Shown here piece after piece: positions 43,829 through 54,669 of a stretch of 64,000 nucleotides of DNA (positions are counted from its first letter, which is position 1; the number at the start of each line of letters is the position of its first letter). This stretch comes from Modestobacter excelsi (GTDB lineage: Bacteria > Actinomycetota > Actinomycetes > Mycobacteriales > Geodermatophilaceae): assembly GCF_005930495.1 (NCBI RefSeq), contig NZ_SJEX01000012.1, positions 1 to 64,000 on the forward strand. The letters are read 5' to 3'. The notes beneath the pieces are model-generated. The model saw nothing but the letters and a program-made list of their open reading frames with translations. It did no database searches and was not told where the DNA came from. Both the position numbers and the translations under genes were made by a program.

Positions 43829-44389
43829 ATGCCCCCGGACCCGTCGCTGCCGCCCTGGCCGGCGGTCCCGCCGGCGCACGGCCCGGTGGTCCTCCGCGCA
43901 TTCACACCCGCTGACCTGCCCCTGGCGCTGGAGCTCTCGACGGACCCCTACGTCCCGTCGATCGGGACCCTGCCGGCGCACGCCTCCGAGGCCGAGGCGG
44001 CGGACTGGATCGTCCGGCAGCGGGGCCGGTGGGCGGAGGGCGCGGGCTTCTCCTTCGCGGTCGCCGAGGCGGCCACCGGGCGCGCCGTCGGGTCCATCGG
44101 CCTGTGGCTCCGGCAGCTGCCGGACGGCCGGGCCACCGCCGGGTACGCGATCACCCCGAGCGCCCGGGGCCGCGGCCTGGCGGCCGCGGCGCTGGTCGCC
44201 GTCACCGGGTTCGGCTGGACCATCCCGGAGCTGCACCGCGTCGAGCTGCACATCGAGCCGTGGAACGCCGGCTCGGTGCGCACGGCCGAGAGCGCCGGGT
44301 ACGTGCGCGAGGGCCTGCTGCGCCGCCACACCGAGATCGCCGGGCGACGGCGGGACATGCTGCTCTACGCCGCCGACCGCGGCGGCTGA
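43829..44389 (+). CDS. GNAT-family N-acetyltransferase (RimJ/RimL-like)
   Basis: The 186-residue protein has VVLRAFTPADLPLALELS at the start, the acetyl-CoA motif ITPSARGRGLAAAALVAVTG, and the late ELHIEPWNAGSVRTAESAGY followed by REGLLR, which is the RimJ/RimL pattern that modifies N-terminal amines or ribosomal proteins. It follows the GGDEF-EAL gene in the same direction after 33 bases. The target is unknown. Confidence 0.88.
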   Translation: MPPDPSLPPWPAVPPAHGPVVLRAFTPADLPLALELSTDPYVPSIGTLPAHASEAEAADWIVRQRGRWAEGAGFSFAVAEAATGRAVGSIGLWLRQLPDGRATAGYAITPSARGRGLAAAALVAVTGFGWTIPELHRVELHIEPWNAGSVRTAESAGYVREGLLRRHTEIAGRRRDMLLYAADRGG

Positions 44390-44418
44390 CCCGGACGGCG
44401 CTGCGGCGACCGCCCCGC

Positions 44419-44823
44419 TCAAGCGCGCCACGTCCCCGGCCGGGGCTGGCACGCCGGGCCGCACGGGTAGGCCAGGTCCCACGGCCACGTGCCGTCGTGG
44501 TGCTGCCAGGTGAGCTGGGATGCCGGCACCGAGTGCTCGTCGGGCCACCGGTGGTGCCGGTTGGCGACGAACAGCACCTCCCCGGCGTTGGGCAGCTCCT
44601 CCACGACCAGCTCGGGGTGCCCCATCCCGAACAGGCCGACGGTGTAGCCGAAGGGCGGTCCGCCGTCATCCTCGCACGCGTCGTCGCCCTCGTCGTCACC
44701 CTCGGCGCAGTCGGCGCAGTCGCCGGGGAAGACGTACTGCACCACCCACCGGTGGGCGCGGATGAGCTGGGCGAGGTGGGTGTCCTCCTGGTCGAGCCAG
44801 GCTGTCGTCTGCTGGTCCGTCAT
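44419..44823 (-). CDS. DUF4262 domain-containing protein
   Basis: The 134-residue protein shows the DUF4262 layout: an N-terminal helical segment ([20 protein letters not shown]), an acidic Cys-containing insert ([20 protein letters not shown]) and the typical [19 protein letters not shown]. The final [17 protein letters not shown] adds two more Cys. The function of the family is unknown. Confidence 0.75.
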   Translation of the reverse strand: MTDQQTTAWLDQEDTHLAQLIRAHRWVVQYVFPGDCADCAEGDDEGDDACEDDGGPPFGYTVGLFGMGHPELVVEELPNAGEVLFVANRHHRWPDEHSVPASQLTWQHHDGTWPWDLAYPCGPACQPRPGTWRA

Positions 44824-44937
44824 GACCGGGACGCTGCCGGGCCGCACCGACACGACCGGGATGGGCGGAGGTGCCTGTGGACCGGCTGCCGGTCGGGGGA
44901 CGACGGCGGGCACCCGGGCAGCCGCCGTGCTACGTGC

Positions 44938-45891
44938 TCAGCCGGCGTCCTCCGCCGCCCGCGCGCGGGCGCGGCGCTTGCCCTCGTGCATCGCCTGGAC
45001 GCGGGCGATCGGGATGGTGTGCCCCTCGGCGACCAGGTCGGCGGGCAGCTGCTGCGGCTGGGGCAGCGCCGCAGCCCAGGGATCGCCGTCGCCGAGCCGC
45101 CCGACCGCCGTCGTCACGGTGACGTCGCCGGGGCGCACGCCCGCGAGGTCCTCCCAGCTCACCGGCGCGGAGACCGGCAGCCCCGGCCGCACCCGCGGGC
45201 TGTACGCGGCGGCGATCGTGCCCCGGCCCGAGCGGGTCGAGTCGACGAACACCCGCTCCCCCCGCTCGGCGACCACGTAGGCCGTGGTCGCGAGCTCGGG
45301 GTCCAGCCGCTCGGTGCGCGCGGCGAGAGCCCGGGTGGCCGCCGCGACGTCCTCGGCGGACGAGCCGTGCACCGGGACGACGACGTGCACCCCGGTCGAC
45401 CCGCTGGTCTTCACCGCCGCCGTCAGCCCGGCGTCCGCCAGCGCCTGCCGGCACAGCAGGGCGGTGCGCACCACGAGGTCGAACTCGGCGCCGTCAGGCG
45501 GGTCGAGGTCGAGCACCAGGCCGGTGGGCTCCTCCTCCCCCACCCGGCTGAACGGCACGTGGAACTCCACGGCCCGCTGGTTGGCCAGCCACAGCAGCGT
45601 GCGCCGGTCGTCGGCGAGCACCTGGTGCACCTCACGCCGGGCCCGGTCGGACCAGGTGGCGACGGTCCGCACCCACTCCGGGGCGCCCTTCGGGACGTCG
45701 CGCTGGATGAACGGCGCCGCGCCCGGCCGGACCCGCTTGACCGTCAGCGGCCGGTCGGCCAGCAGCGGCACCAGCCGGTCGGCGAAGGCGTCCACGTGGT
45801 CGACCAGGTCGCGCTTGGTCACCTCCAGCCCGTCGCCCAGCGGCGAGTCCAGGCTGGTCAGCCGGACGCCGTCCCGTTCGTCGTCCACCAT
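44938..45891 (-). CDS. LigD-type DNA polymerase domain protein (NHEJ)
   Basis: The 317-residue protein is a stand-alone polymerase (archaeo-eukaryotic primase-like) domain of the bacterial end-joining system: VTKRDLVDHVDAFADRLVPL, TLLWLANQRAVEFHVPFSR, the metal-binding LVLDLDPPDGAEFDLV and KTSGSTGVHVVVPV with the catalytic Ser-His. It has no ligase or nuclease domain and no Ku gene nearby. It would add nucleotides or gap-fill at broken ends with a partner encoded elsewhere. Confidence 0.88.
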   Translation of the reverse strand: MVDDERDGVRLTSLDSPLGDGLEVTKRDLVDHVDAFADRLVPLLADRPLTVKRVRPGAAPFIQRDVPKGAPEWVRTVATWSDRARREVHQVLADDRRTLLWLANQRAVEFHVPFSRVGEEEPTGLVLDLDPPDGAEFDLVVRTALLCRQALADAGLTAAVKTSGSTGVHVVVPVHGSSAEDVAAATRALAARTERLDPELATTAYVVAERGERVFVDSTRSGRGTIAAAYSPRVRPGLPVSAPVSWEDLAGVRPGDVTVTTAVGRLGDGDPWAAALPQPQQLPADLVAEGHTIPIARVQAMHEGKRRARARAAEDAG

Positions 45892-45960
45892 GGGGAGACC
45901 GTGCCGTGCCCGGGAGGACCGGGCAACCCCTCCGGCCGCTCCGCGCGGGCAGGAGGGTCC

Positions 45961-46701
45961 TCAGATCTGGTGGACCGCCGCGTGCTGCGCGAGCTCGGTG
46001 TCGGCGAAGACCTCGCGCGCGGCCGCCAGCTGGGCTCCCGCGTCGACCCAGGCCGGCACGTGGGTGACCAGCAGCCGCCCCACCCCGGCCTTGGCGGCCA
46101 GCTCCCCGGCCTGCCGGCCGGTGAGGTGCAGCCCGGGCGGGAGGTCCGGGCCCTCCGGGTAGGCGGCCTCGGCGAGCAGCACGTCGGCACCGCGGGCCAG
46201 CTCCACCACCGCGTCGCTGGGGCCGGTGTCACCGGTGTAGACCAGCGACCGCCCACCGACGGCCAGCCGGACGGCGTAGCACTCGACCGGGTGTGCGGTG
46301 CGCGCGGTCGTCACCGCGAACGGGCCGAGCGTCCAGCTGCCGGGGCCGATCGGGGTCACGTCGAACACGTCGTCGATCGGCCCGCCCGCGGGGTCGTAGG
46401 CGGTCGCCAGCCGGCGGTCGGCGCCGACCGGGGCGTACAGCGGCACCGCCCGGCCGTCGGAGCGTCCGGAGTACCGGTGCCAGACGATGAACGGCGCGGC
46501 GTCCAGGCAGTGGTCGGCGTGCAGGTGGCTGAGGTAGACCGCGTCGACGTCGGTGGGGTCGACCAGCCCCTGCAGGGCACCGAAGGAGCCGTTGCCCAGG
46601 TCGAGCACGAGGCAGAACTCCTCGTGCTGCACCAGGTAGCACGAGGCCGGGGACGACGGCCCGGGCGCGCTGCCCGCGCACCCGATGACGGTGAGCCTCA
46701 C
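45961..46701 (-). CDS. MBL-fold hydrolase, likely cyclic-nucleotide phosphodiesterase (Rv1339-like)
   Basis: The 246-residue metallo-beta-lactamase protein has the metal motif [19 protein letters not shown], the Asp of [14 protein letters not shown] and the His of LLVTHVPAW. The M. tuberculosis homologue in the same context, Rv1339, has been described as an atypical class II cAMP phosphodiesterase; the same role here is inference from synteny. Its GTG overlaps the murI stop by 4 bases. Confidence 0.85.
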   Translation of the reverse strand: MRLTVIGCAGSAPGPSSPASCYLVQHEEFCLVLDLGNGSFGALQGLVDPTDVDAVYLSHLHADHCLDAAPFIVWHRYSGRSDGRAVPLYAPVGADRRLATAYDPAGGPIDDVFDVTPIGPGSWTLGPFAVTTARTAHPVECYAVRLAVGGRSLVYTGDTGPSDAVVELARGADVLLAEAAYPEGPDLPPGLHLTGRQAGELAAKAGVGRLLVTHVPAWVDAGAQLAAAREVFADTELAQHAAVHQI

Positions 46702-47516
46702 GCCGCGGCACCGACCTGGGTCACCACGTCGACCTCGGGGCCCAGGAAGCGGCGGCCGAGCCGGGCGAACGGCTCGGGGTCGCCGGTGGCCAGGAAGCGG
46801 TGCACCGGCGGGGGACCGTCGGGGTCGCGCAGCAGATCGGCGCGGGTGAGCACGCGGTACACGTCCTTCGCCGTCTCCTCCGCGCTGGACACCAGCGTCA
46901 CCTCGTCGCCCAGCACCAGCGAGAGCACCCCGGTGAGCAGCGGGTAGTGGGTGCAGCCGAGCACGACCGTGTCGACCCCGGCGGCCAGCAGCGGGTCGAG
47001 GTAGGACTGCGCGAGCCCGACCAGCTGACGGCCGCTGGTGGTCCCGCGCTCGACGAAGTCCACGAAGCTGGGGCAAGCCGCGCTGGTGACGGTGATCTGC
47101 GGGGCGGCGGCGAACGCGTCCTCGTAGGCCCCGCTGGTGATCGTCGCCTGGGTGCCGATCACCCCGACCCGGCCGTTGCGCGTGGCAGCGGTCGCCCGGC
47201 GGACGGCGGGCAGCACGACCTCGACCACGGGGACGTCGTAGCGCTCGCGGGCGTCGCGCAGGCACGCGGCGCTGGCGGAGTTGCAGGCGACGACGAGCAT
47301 CTTGACCCCGGCGGCGACCAGGTCGTCCATCACCGCCAGGGAGTGCCGGCGGACCTCGGCGATCGGCAGCGGGCCGTAGGGGCCGTTGGCCGTGTCGCCG
47401 ACGTAGCGGACGGACTCGGTCGGCAGCTGGTCGAGGACCGCGCGGGCCACGGTCAGCCCACCGACGCCGGAGTCGAAGATCCCGATGGGCGCGTCGGCCC
47501 CTGCTGCAGTCGTCAT
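46698..47516 (-). CDS. murI: Glutamate racemase
   Basis: The 272-residue enzyme supplies D-glutamate for peptidoglycan. It starts with [20 protein letters not shown] and has [15 protein letters not shown], the two catalytic cysteines in [12 protein letters not shown] and [15 protein letters not shown], and [12 protein letters not shown]. It is co-translated with the downstream MBL gene. It matches the position of murI in mycobacteria. Confidence 0.96.
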   Translation of the reverse strand: MTTAAGADAPIGIFDSGVGGLTVARAVLDQLPTESVRYVGDTANGPYGPLPIAEVRRHSLAVMDDLVAAGVKMLVVACNSASAACLRDARERYDVPVVEVVLPAVRRATAATRNGRVGVIGTQATITSGAYEDAFAAAPQITVTSAACPSFVDFVERGTTSGRQLVGLAQSYLDPLLAAGVDTVVLGCTHYPLLTGVLSLVLGDEVTLVSSAEETAKDVYRVLTRADLLRDPDGPPPVHRFLATGDPEPFARLGRRFLGPEVDVVTQVGAAA

Positions 47517-47529
47517 CTCGCGGGTCAGG

Positions 47530-49470
<1,941 letters not shown>

Positions 49471-49593
49471 TGCGGGAGAACTCCTCTTACCGGGGTGATG
49501 GGGAACCGCGTGCCGGCACGCGGGAGGTGCGACTGCTGCGGGGAACGCCGCGGACCCGGCGACGATTCCGCCGGGCGCTGGGTGAGCTGGCGC

Positions 49594-50067
49594 TCAGTCG
49601 TAGACGACGGTGGTCGGCGAGTGGCCGAACAGGTAGGACTCGACGACCTCGACGTCCTCCTCGCTCACCTCGCCGTCGACGATCCGGAAGCTGCGGAACT
49701 CCACGGTGTCCCCGGCCAGGCCGGTCCGCGTGCCGTGCTCCCGGGTGGACACCAGCACGTAGTGCGCCTCGGGCTCGGACGCGTAGCTGATGTCGGTGCG
49801 CGAGGGACGGGCCTCGGTCGCGGTGTGCGAGTGGTAGACGACCACCGGCACCTCGTCGCGGGCGTCCATGTCCCGGTAGAGCCTCAGCAGGTCGCCGCTG
49901 TCGAACTCGTAGAACGTGGGTGACCGGGCGGCGTTGAGCATCGGGATGAAGCGCTCCGGGCGGTCGCTGCCCTCGGGGCCGGCGACGACGCCACAGGCCT
50001 CGTCCGGGTGGTCCTCCCGGGCGTGGGCCACGATGGCGTCGTAGGTCGCGCGGTCGATGCGCAGCAC
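49594..50067 (-). CDS. mec: Mec, JAMM-family metallopeptidase (M67)
   Basis: The 157-residue protein has the JAMM metal motif: Glu in the N-terminal ACGVVAG region, then VVVYHSHTATEARPSRTDISY (HxH-x7-SxxD). The mycobacterial homologue releases cysteine from the CysO-cysteine adduct. It leads the mec-cysO-cysM order and is the likely processor of the GGC tail of CysO here. A 123-base gap to cysO may hold a secondary promoter. Confidence 0.92.
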   Translation of the reverse strand: MLRIDRATYDAIVAHAREDHPDEACGVVAGPEGSDRPERFIPMLNAARSPTFYEFDSGDLLRLYRDMDARDEVPVVVYHSHTATEARPSRTDISYASEPEAHYVLVSTREHGTRTGLAGDTVEFRSFRIVDGEVSEEDVEVVESYLFGHSPTTVVYD

Positions 50068-50187
50068 GGCCCCAGTCTAGGCGCCGCCGCGCGGGCCGGT
50101 CCGCCTCCCCCTCGGGGTGCGCCGCCGGAGGACGGCGACCGGAACGGGCTGTGACGATCAGGTGTCCTACCGATAGCGTCGCGGACC

Positions 50188-50544
50188 GTGGTGATCGAGG
50201 TGCTCATGATCGTCGGCGTGGTGGCGCTGCCACTGCCGGCGCTCGTCCTCGGCTCCCGGCGGCTGCTGCGCCGGACCGGCCGGGCCAGCATCGACGAGCG
50301 CACCGACCGGGTGGAGCTGGTGCTGCTGGTCACCGGCCGGCTGATCGGCCTGCTGCTGCTGTTCGCGCTCTCCGCCGTCACCCTGGTGTCCTGCATCGGC
50401 GGGCTGGTCAAGGGCCTGTCGGTGCCCAGCCTGGTCTACGTGTTCTTCGTCGCCGACCTGCTGGTGGCCACCCTGGTGTTCCTCACCGTCGGCCGCCTCC
50501 GCCCGCCACCAGCGCGTCGACGAGCGACCCCTGCACGGCGGTGA
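50188..50544 (+). CDS. Small integral membrane protein
   Basis: The 118-residue protein has about three hydrophobic helices (IVGVVALPLPALVLGS, LLGLLL-type helix near residue 55-75, [19 protein letters not shown]) and a basic Pro/Arg tail. No family is recognised. It starts at GTG 50188 in the divergent gap beside mec. Its last 62 bases overlap the 3' end of the DUF2017 gene on the opposite strand. Confidence 0.6.
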   Translation: MVIEVLMIVGVVALPLPALVLGSRRLLRRTGRASIDERTDRVELVLLVTGRLIGLLLLFALSAVTLVSCIGGLVKGLSVPSLVYVFFVADLLVATLVFLTVGRLRPPPARRRATPARR

Positions 50545-50980
50545 GCCAGTAGTACACCGCCAGCTGGGAGCCCTCCTCCTCGGTTGGGTCCTCCGGCGGC
50601 TCGGTGTCCGCGGTGACCCCGAGCCGGGTGCCCAGCGCCAGGCGCAGGTCGTTGGTGGTGCGCAGCCAGGCCCGGGCCTGGTCGTCGTCCAGCCGGACCT
50701 CGCCGCCCTCCGGTGGCAGCGTCGCCCGGACGATCGCCAGGTCGTCGGCCTTGCCGCTGCGCAGCGCCGCCTCGGTCAGGTCCCGGTAGTCGGCCGCGAT
50801 CTCCGGGTCGCTGGCGTGCCCGGGGGGCAGCAGCCGCTCCACCACCGGGTCGCCGCCGGAGTCGTCCGGGTCGGCGGCCAGCAGCTGCTCCAGCTGGTCC
50901 AGCAGCAGGCCGACGATGCTGGCCTCGGCGTCGACGAGCCGGGCGACGAGCTCGTCACCACGACGGCGGAACGGCCTCAT
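50483..50980 (-). CDS. DUF2017 domain-containing protein
   Basis: The 165-residue protein has the DUF2017 layout: [53 protein letters not shown] and [19 protein letters not shown]. It is partly helical. Its function is unknown, but it is conserved beside clpS in actinobacteria. The start overlaps the clpS stop by 4 bases, so both are made together. Confidence 0.88.
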   Translation of the reverse strand: MRPFRRRGDELVARLVDAEASIVGLLLDQLEQLLAADPDDSGGDPVVERLLPPGHASDPEIAADYRDLTEAALRSGKADDLAIVRATLPPEGGEVRLDDDQARAWLRTTNDLRLALGTRLGVTADTEPPEDPTEEEGSQLAVYYWLTAVQGSLVDALVAGGGGRR

Positions 50981-51273
50981 GCATCCCTCTGGTAGCTGGC
51001 CCAGAGACCGTAGGCGTGCAGCCGGCTCGTGTCGTGCTCCATCCGCTCGCGCGGGCCCGAGCTCACGATCGCCTTCCCCTCGTGGTGCACCTGCAGCATC
51101 AGCTCGGTCGCGGTCTGCTCGTCGTAGCCGAACAGCTCCTGCAGCACGAAGGTCACGTAGGTCATCAGGTTGACGGGGTCGTCCCAGACGACGGTCACCC
51201 ACGGACGGTCGAGGGAGTGGTCCTCCCCCGGCGTCGTGTCGGGCGTCCGTTCGGGCGCGAGCGGTCCGGCCAC
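50977..51273 (-). CDS. clpS: ClpS adaptor protein
   Basis: The 98-residue adaptor hands N-degron substrates to ClpC/ClpA-ClpP. The core [20 protein letters not shown] has the Asn-Asp/Met pocket, followed by the conserved [12 protein letters not shown]. The N-terminal extension is disordered ([11 protein letters not shown]). It starts at a GTG and is coupled to the DUF2017 gene. Confidence 0.93.
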   Translation of the reverse strand: MAGPLAPERTPDTTPGEDHSLDRPWVTVVWDDPVNLMTYVTFVLQELFGYDEQTATELMLQVHHEGKAIVSSGPRERMEHDTSRLHAYGLWASYQRDA

Positions 51274-51334
51274 GTGATCACTCTAGGACGGCCCCCCGGG
51301 CGGTGCAGGCGGCGGCCACCTATCGTGCTGGTCC

Positions 51335-52630
51335 ATGCCGAGCCCGTCCCCGCTGAGCCCCGCGCTGCTCACCGACCGCTACGAGCTGACGATGCTGGCG
51401 GCCGCACTGGCCGACGGCACCGCCGACCGTGACTGCGTCTTCGAGGTGTTCGCCCGTCGGCTGCCGCACGGGCGTCGCTACGGCGTGCTCGCCGGCACCG
51501 GACGCTTCCTGGAGGCGCTGGCCGACTTCCGGTTCGGCGACGCGGAGCTGGACGCGCTGCGCGCGCAGGGCCTCGACGACCCCACGCTGCTGGACCACCT
51601 GGCCGGGTTCCGGTTCACCGGCGACGTCGACGGCTACGCCGAGGGCGACTTCTACTTCCCCGGCTCCCCCGTGCTCACCGTGCGGGCACCGTTCGGCCAG
51701 GCGGTGCTGCTGGAGACGCTGGCGCTGTCGATCCTCAACCACGACAGCGCCATCGCCGCCGCCGGCGCCCGGATGGTCGGCGCCGCCTGCGGCCGGCCGT
51801 GCATCGAGATGGGTTCCCGCCGCACCCACGAGGAGGCCGCCGTGGCCGCGGCCCGGGCCGCGGCGCTGGTCGGCTTCTCCGCGACGTCCAACCTGGCCGC
51901 GGGCGCCCGCTACGGCATCCCGACGACCGGCACCAGCGCGCACGCGTTCACGCTGCTGCACGACGACGAGGCGGCCGCGTTCCGCGCCCAGCTGGACACC
52001 CTCGGCGTGGAGACGACGCTGCTGGTCGACACCTACGACACCGAGCAGGGCATCCGGACGGCGGTGCAGGTGGCCGGCCCCGAGCTCGGCGCGGTCCGGC
52101 TGGACTCCGGCGACCTCGCCATCCAGGCGACCTCCGCCCGGCAGCTGCTGGACTCCCTCGGGGCGACGAAGACCAAGGTGATCGTGACCAGCGACCTCGA
52201 CGAGTACGCGATCGCCGCGCTCGCCGCCGCCCCCGTCGACGGGTACGGCGTGGGCACCTCCCTGGTCACCGGGTCGGGGGCGCCGACGGTGGGCATGGTC
52301 TACAAGCTGGTGGAGCGGGACGGCGTGCCGGTGGCGAAGAACTCTGAGGGCAAGCGCTCGGTGGGCGGCCGGAAGCACGCGGTGCGCCGGCACGACGCCG
52401 CCGGGACCGCGACCGCCGAGGTGGTCAGCCCGGCGCCCGTCGCCACCGGGGAGCACGACCGGGAGCTCGTCGTCCCGTTGGTGCGCGACGGGCAGCTGGT
52501 CGAGCCCCGTACCCCCGCGGCCGCGCTCACCGCCGCCCGCGAGCTGCACGAGCGGCTGCGCGGGACGCTGCCGCAGGAGGCCTGGTCGCTGTCCCGCGGC
52601 GAACCCGCCATCGACACCCTCACAGCCTGA
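51335..52630 (+). CDS. pncB: Nicotinate phosphoribosyltransferase
   Basis: The 431-residue enzyme makes nicotinate mononucleotide in NAD salvage. Conserved segments are DRYELTMLAAALADG, the phosphate loop with RRTHEEAAVAAARAAALVG, PTTGTSAHAFTLLH (His that is phosphorylated), DTYDTEQGIRTAVQVAG and AVRLDSGDLA. It is divergent from clpS, as in M. tuberculosis. It lies 38 bases before pncA, forming a two-gene salvage unit. Confidence 0.95.
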   Translation: MPSPSPLSPALLTDRYELTMLAAALADGTADRDCVFEVFARRLPHGRRYGVLAGTGRFLEALADFRFGDAELDALRAQGLDDPTLLDHLAGFRFTGDVDGYAEGDFYFPGSPVLTVRAPFGQAVLLETLALSILNHDSAIAAAGARMVGAACGRPCIEMGSRRTHEEAAVAAARAAALVGFSATSNLAAGARYGIPTTGTSAHAFTLLHDDEAAAFRAQLDTLGVETTLLVDTYDTEQGIRTAVQVAGPELGAVRLDSGDLAIQATSARQLLDSLGATKTKVIVTSDLDEYAIAALAAAPVDGYGVGTSLVTGSGAPTVGMVYKLVERDGVPVAKNSEGKRSVGGRKHAVRRHDAAGTATAEVVSPAPVATGEHDRELVVPLVRDGQLVEPRTPAAALTAARELHERLRGTLPQEAWSLSRGEPAIDTLTA

Positions 52631-52667
52631 GGGGGACCGCGCGGCAGCAGCCGGGCAGGATGAGGGC

Positions 52668-53237
52668 ATGACCCGCGCACTGGTGATCGTGGACGTGCAG
52701 AACGACTTCTGCGAGGGCGGCAGTCTCGCCGTCTCCGGGGGGACGGCGGTCGCGCGGGCGATCAGCGCGCACGTCCCGGCCGCCGGGTACGCCCACGTGG
52801 TCGCCACCCGCGACCACCACGTCGACCCGGGCGGCCACTTCGCGGAGCAGCCGGACTTCCTGGACACCTGGCCCGCGCACTGCGTCGTCGGCACCGCCGG
52901 GGTCGAGCTGCACGGCGACCTGGACCGCCGCCCGATCGAGGCGGTGTTCGACAAGGGCGAGTACGCCGCGGCCTACTCCGGCTTCGAGGGCTCGTTCGAC
53001 GGGCAGGAGCTGGCGGACTGGCTGCGGGCCCGGGACGTCGACGCGGTGGACGTCGTGGGCATCGCCACCGACCACTGCGTCCGGGCCACCGCGCTGGACG
53101 CGGTCGGCGCGGGCTTCGCGACCCGGGTGCTGCTGCACCTGACGGCCGGGGTGGCCCAGTCCTCCACCGAGGCCGCCCTCGACCAGCTCCGCGCTGCCGG
53201 CGTCGAGCTGGTGGGCGAGGTCGCGCAGGCTGCCTAG
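52668..53237 (+). CDS. pncA: Nicotinamidase
   Basis: The 189-residue isochorismatase-fold enzyme turns nicotinamide into nicotinate, the substrate of PncB. The catalytic triad is in IVDVQNDF (Asp), VFDKGEYAAAYSGFEG (Lys) and IATDHCVRATALDA (Cys). Metal ligands are in TRDHHVDPGGHF. Its TAG stop overlaps the serB stop on the other strand within a shared palindromic ctag. Confidence 0.95.
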   Translation: MTRALVIVDVQNDFCEGGSLAVSGGTAVARAISAHVPAAGYAHVVATRDHHVDPGGHFAEQPDFLDTWPAHCVVGTAGVELHGDLDRRPIEAVFDKGEYAAAYSGFEGSFDGQELADWLRARDVDAVDVVGIATDHCVRATALDAVGAGFATRVLLHLTAGVAQSSTEAALDQLRAAGVELVGEVAQAA

Positions 53238-54493
53238 GGTGCTGCGTCGAGGACCTCGTCGCGGGTGAACCCCAGCACCTGCAGGACGGCGTCGAGGTAG
53301 GGCTGGTTGAGCGCCGCGTGCGCCTGCTCCCGGACGATCGGCTTGGCGTTGAAGGCGATGCCGAGCCCGGCGGCGTTCAGCATGTCCAGGTCGTTGGCGC
53401 CGTCCCCGACCGCGACCGTCTGCTCCAGCGGGATGCCGTGCTCGGCGGCGAAGCGGGCGAGCGCGCGAGCCTTGCCGGCCCGGTCCACGACCTCGCCGAC
53501 CAGCCCTCCGGTGAGCCGGCCGTCAGCGACCTCGAGGGTGTTGGCGGCGGCGAAGTCCAGCCCGAGCGCCGCGGCCAGCGGATCGGTGATCTGGGTGAAG
53601 CCCCCGCTGACGATGCCGCAGCGGAATCCCAGCCGCTGCAGCGTGCGGATCAGGGTGCGCGCCCCCGGGGTGAGCACCAGGTGCTCGCGCACCTCGTCGA
53701 GCACGCTCACCGGCAGCCCGGCGAGCACCGCCACCCGCGCCCGCAGCGACTGCTCGAAGTCCAGCTCACCGTTCATCGCGGCGGCGGTGATCCGGGCGAC
53801 CTCGGCGGCGCGACCAGCCCGGGCGGCCAGCTCGTCGATGACCTCCCCGCGGACGAGCGTGGAGTCGACGTCCAGCACGATCAGCCGCTTGCTGCGCCGG
53901 GCCAGCCCGGCCTGCTCGACCGCGACGTCGGTGCCGGTCTTCGCCGCGACGGTGGCCAACGCGGTGCGCAGCTCGGTCGAGCCGGCCCCGGAGACGGTGA
54001 GCTCGAAACTGGTGACCGGGTAGTCCGAGAGCCGGCGGATCGCCTCGATGTTGCCGCCGACGCCGGCGATGGCCTGGGCGGCACCGGCGACCGCGGCAGG
54101 GGGCACCGGCCGGCCCAGCACGATCACCTGGTGCCGGACCGTCCGCTCGCTGGGCGCGACGACCTCGACCGCCGCCTCCGCGGTGGGCTCGACGGTCACC
54201 TGCATGCCGGTGCGCTCGGCGACGTCGGCCGCGATGGGCTCCAGCCGGTCGGCGAGCGTGCTGGCACCGGTGGGTGCGGCGCCCCGCACCACGACACCGA
54301 GCACCAGCTGCCCGTGCACGATCACCTGCTCGACGTCGACCACCTCGACCGGCCCACCGGCCGCGGACTCCAGCGCGGCGAAGAGGCGGGCGGTGACCCC
54401 GGGGCGGTCGGCTCCGGTGACCGTCAGCAGGGCACCGGCCGACGCGGGCCCCAGGAGCGGGTCGATCAGCGCGGGGCGGGCGGCGTCGGTCAC
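53234..54493 (-). CDS. serB: Phosphoserine phosphatase with N-terminal ACT domains
   Basis: The 419-residue enzyme makes serine from phosphoserine. The N-terminal half carries ACT-type segments (LLTVTGADRPGVTARLFAAL and a second around residue 100-180, RHQVIVLGRPVPPAAV) that sense amino acids. The C-terminal half is the HAD domain: LIVLDVDSTLVRGEVIDELA, GIVSGGFTQITDPLAAAL and VAVGDGANDLDMLNAAG. It starts at a GTG. Confidence 0.94.
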   Translation of the reverse strand: MTDAARPALIDPLLGPASAGALLTVTGADRPGVTARLFAALESAAGGPVEVVDVEQVIVHGQLVLGVVVRGAAPTGASTLADRLEPIAADVAERTGMQVTVEPTAEAAVEVVAPSERTVRHQVIVLGRPVPPAAVAGAAQAIAGVGGNIEAIRRLSDYPVTSFELTVSGAGSTELRTALATVAAKTGTDVAVEQAGLARRSKRLIVLDVDSTLVRGEVIDELAARAGRAAEVARITAAAMNGELDFEQSLRARVAVLAGLPVSVLDEVREHLVLTPGARTLIRTLQRLGFRCGIVSGGFTQITDPLAAALGLDFAAANTLEVADGRLTGGLVGEVVDRAGKARALARFAAEHGIPLEQTVAVGDGANDLDMLNAAGLGIAFNAKPIVREQAHAALNQPYLDAVLQVLGFTRDEVLDAAP

Positions 54494-54606
54494 GACGTCA
54501 TCGTGCCGGACCGCCGTCCGCCGTCCTCAGCAGGCCCGTCCGGGCCCGGACACGCGGACGCCCCGCCGGCCAGTGGCCGACGGGGCGTCCGTCCGTGACG
54601 AGCTGG

Positions 54607-54669
54607 AACGGCCCCGCTGCAGGGTCCCGCCGCGAGCCTGCGAGCGGTGGGGGGCAGCGGGGTCCTTCG
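54607..54669 (-). repeat. 3'-end palindromic element R5
   Basis: On the minus strand it starts directly after the ctaD stop TAA (cgaaggaccccgctgc) and closes with gcagcggggccg. It separates ctaD from serB, which is read on the same strand further on. The outer arms again differ from other copies by compensated changes. Confidence 0.85.

Noticed and set aside
45925-45960. A further copy of the 3'-end palindrome after the MBL gene
   Set aside because: On the minus strand the stop is followed by ggaccctcctgcccg and a later ggagggg, which recalls the family. It is much shorter, however, and the inner pattern is missing, so it was not counted.
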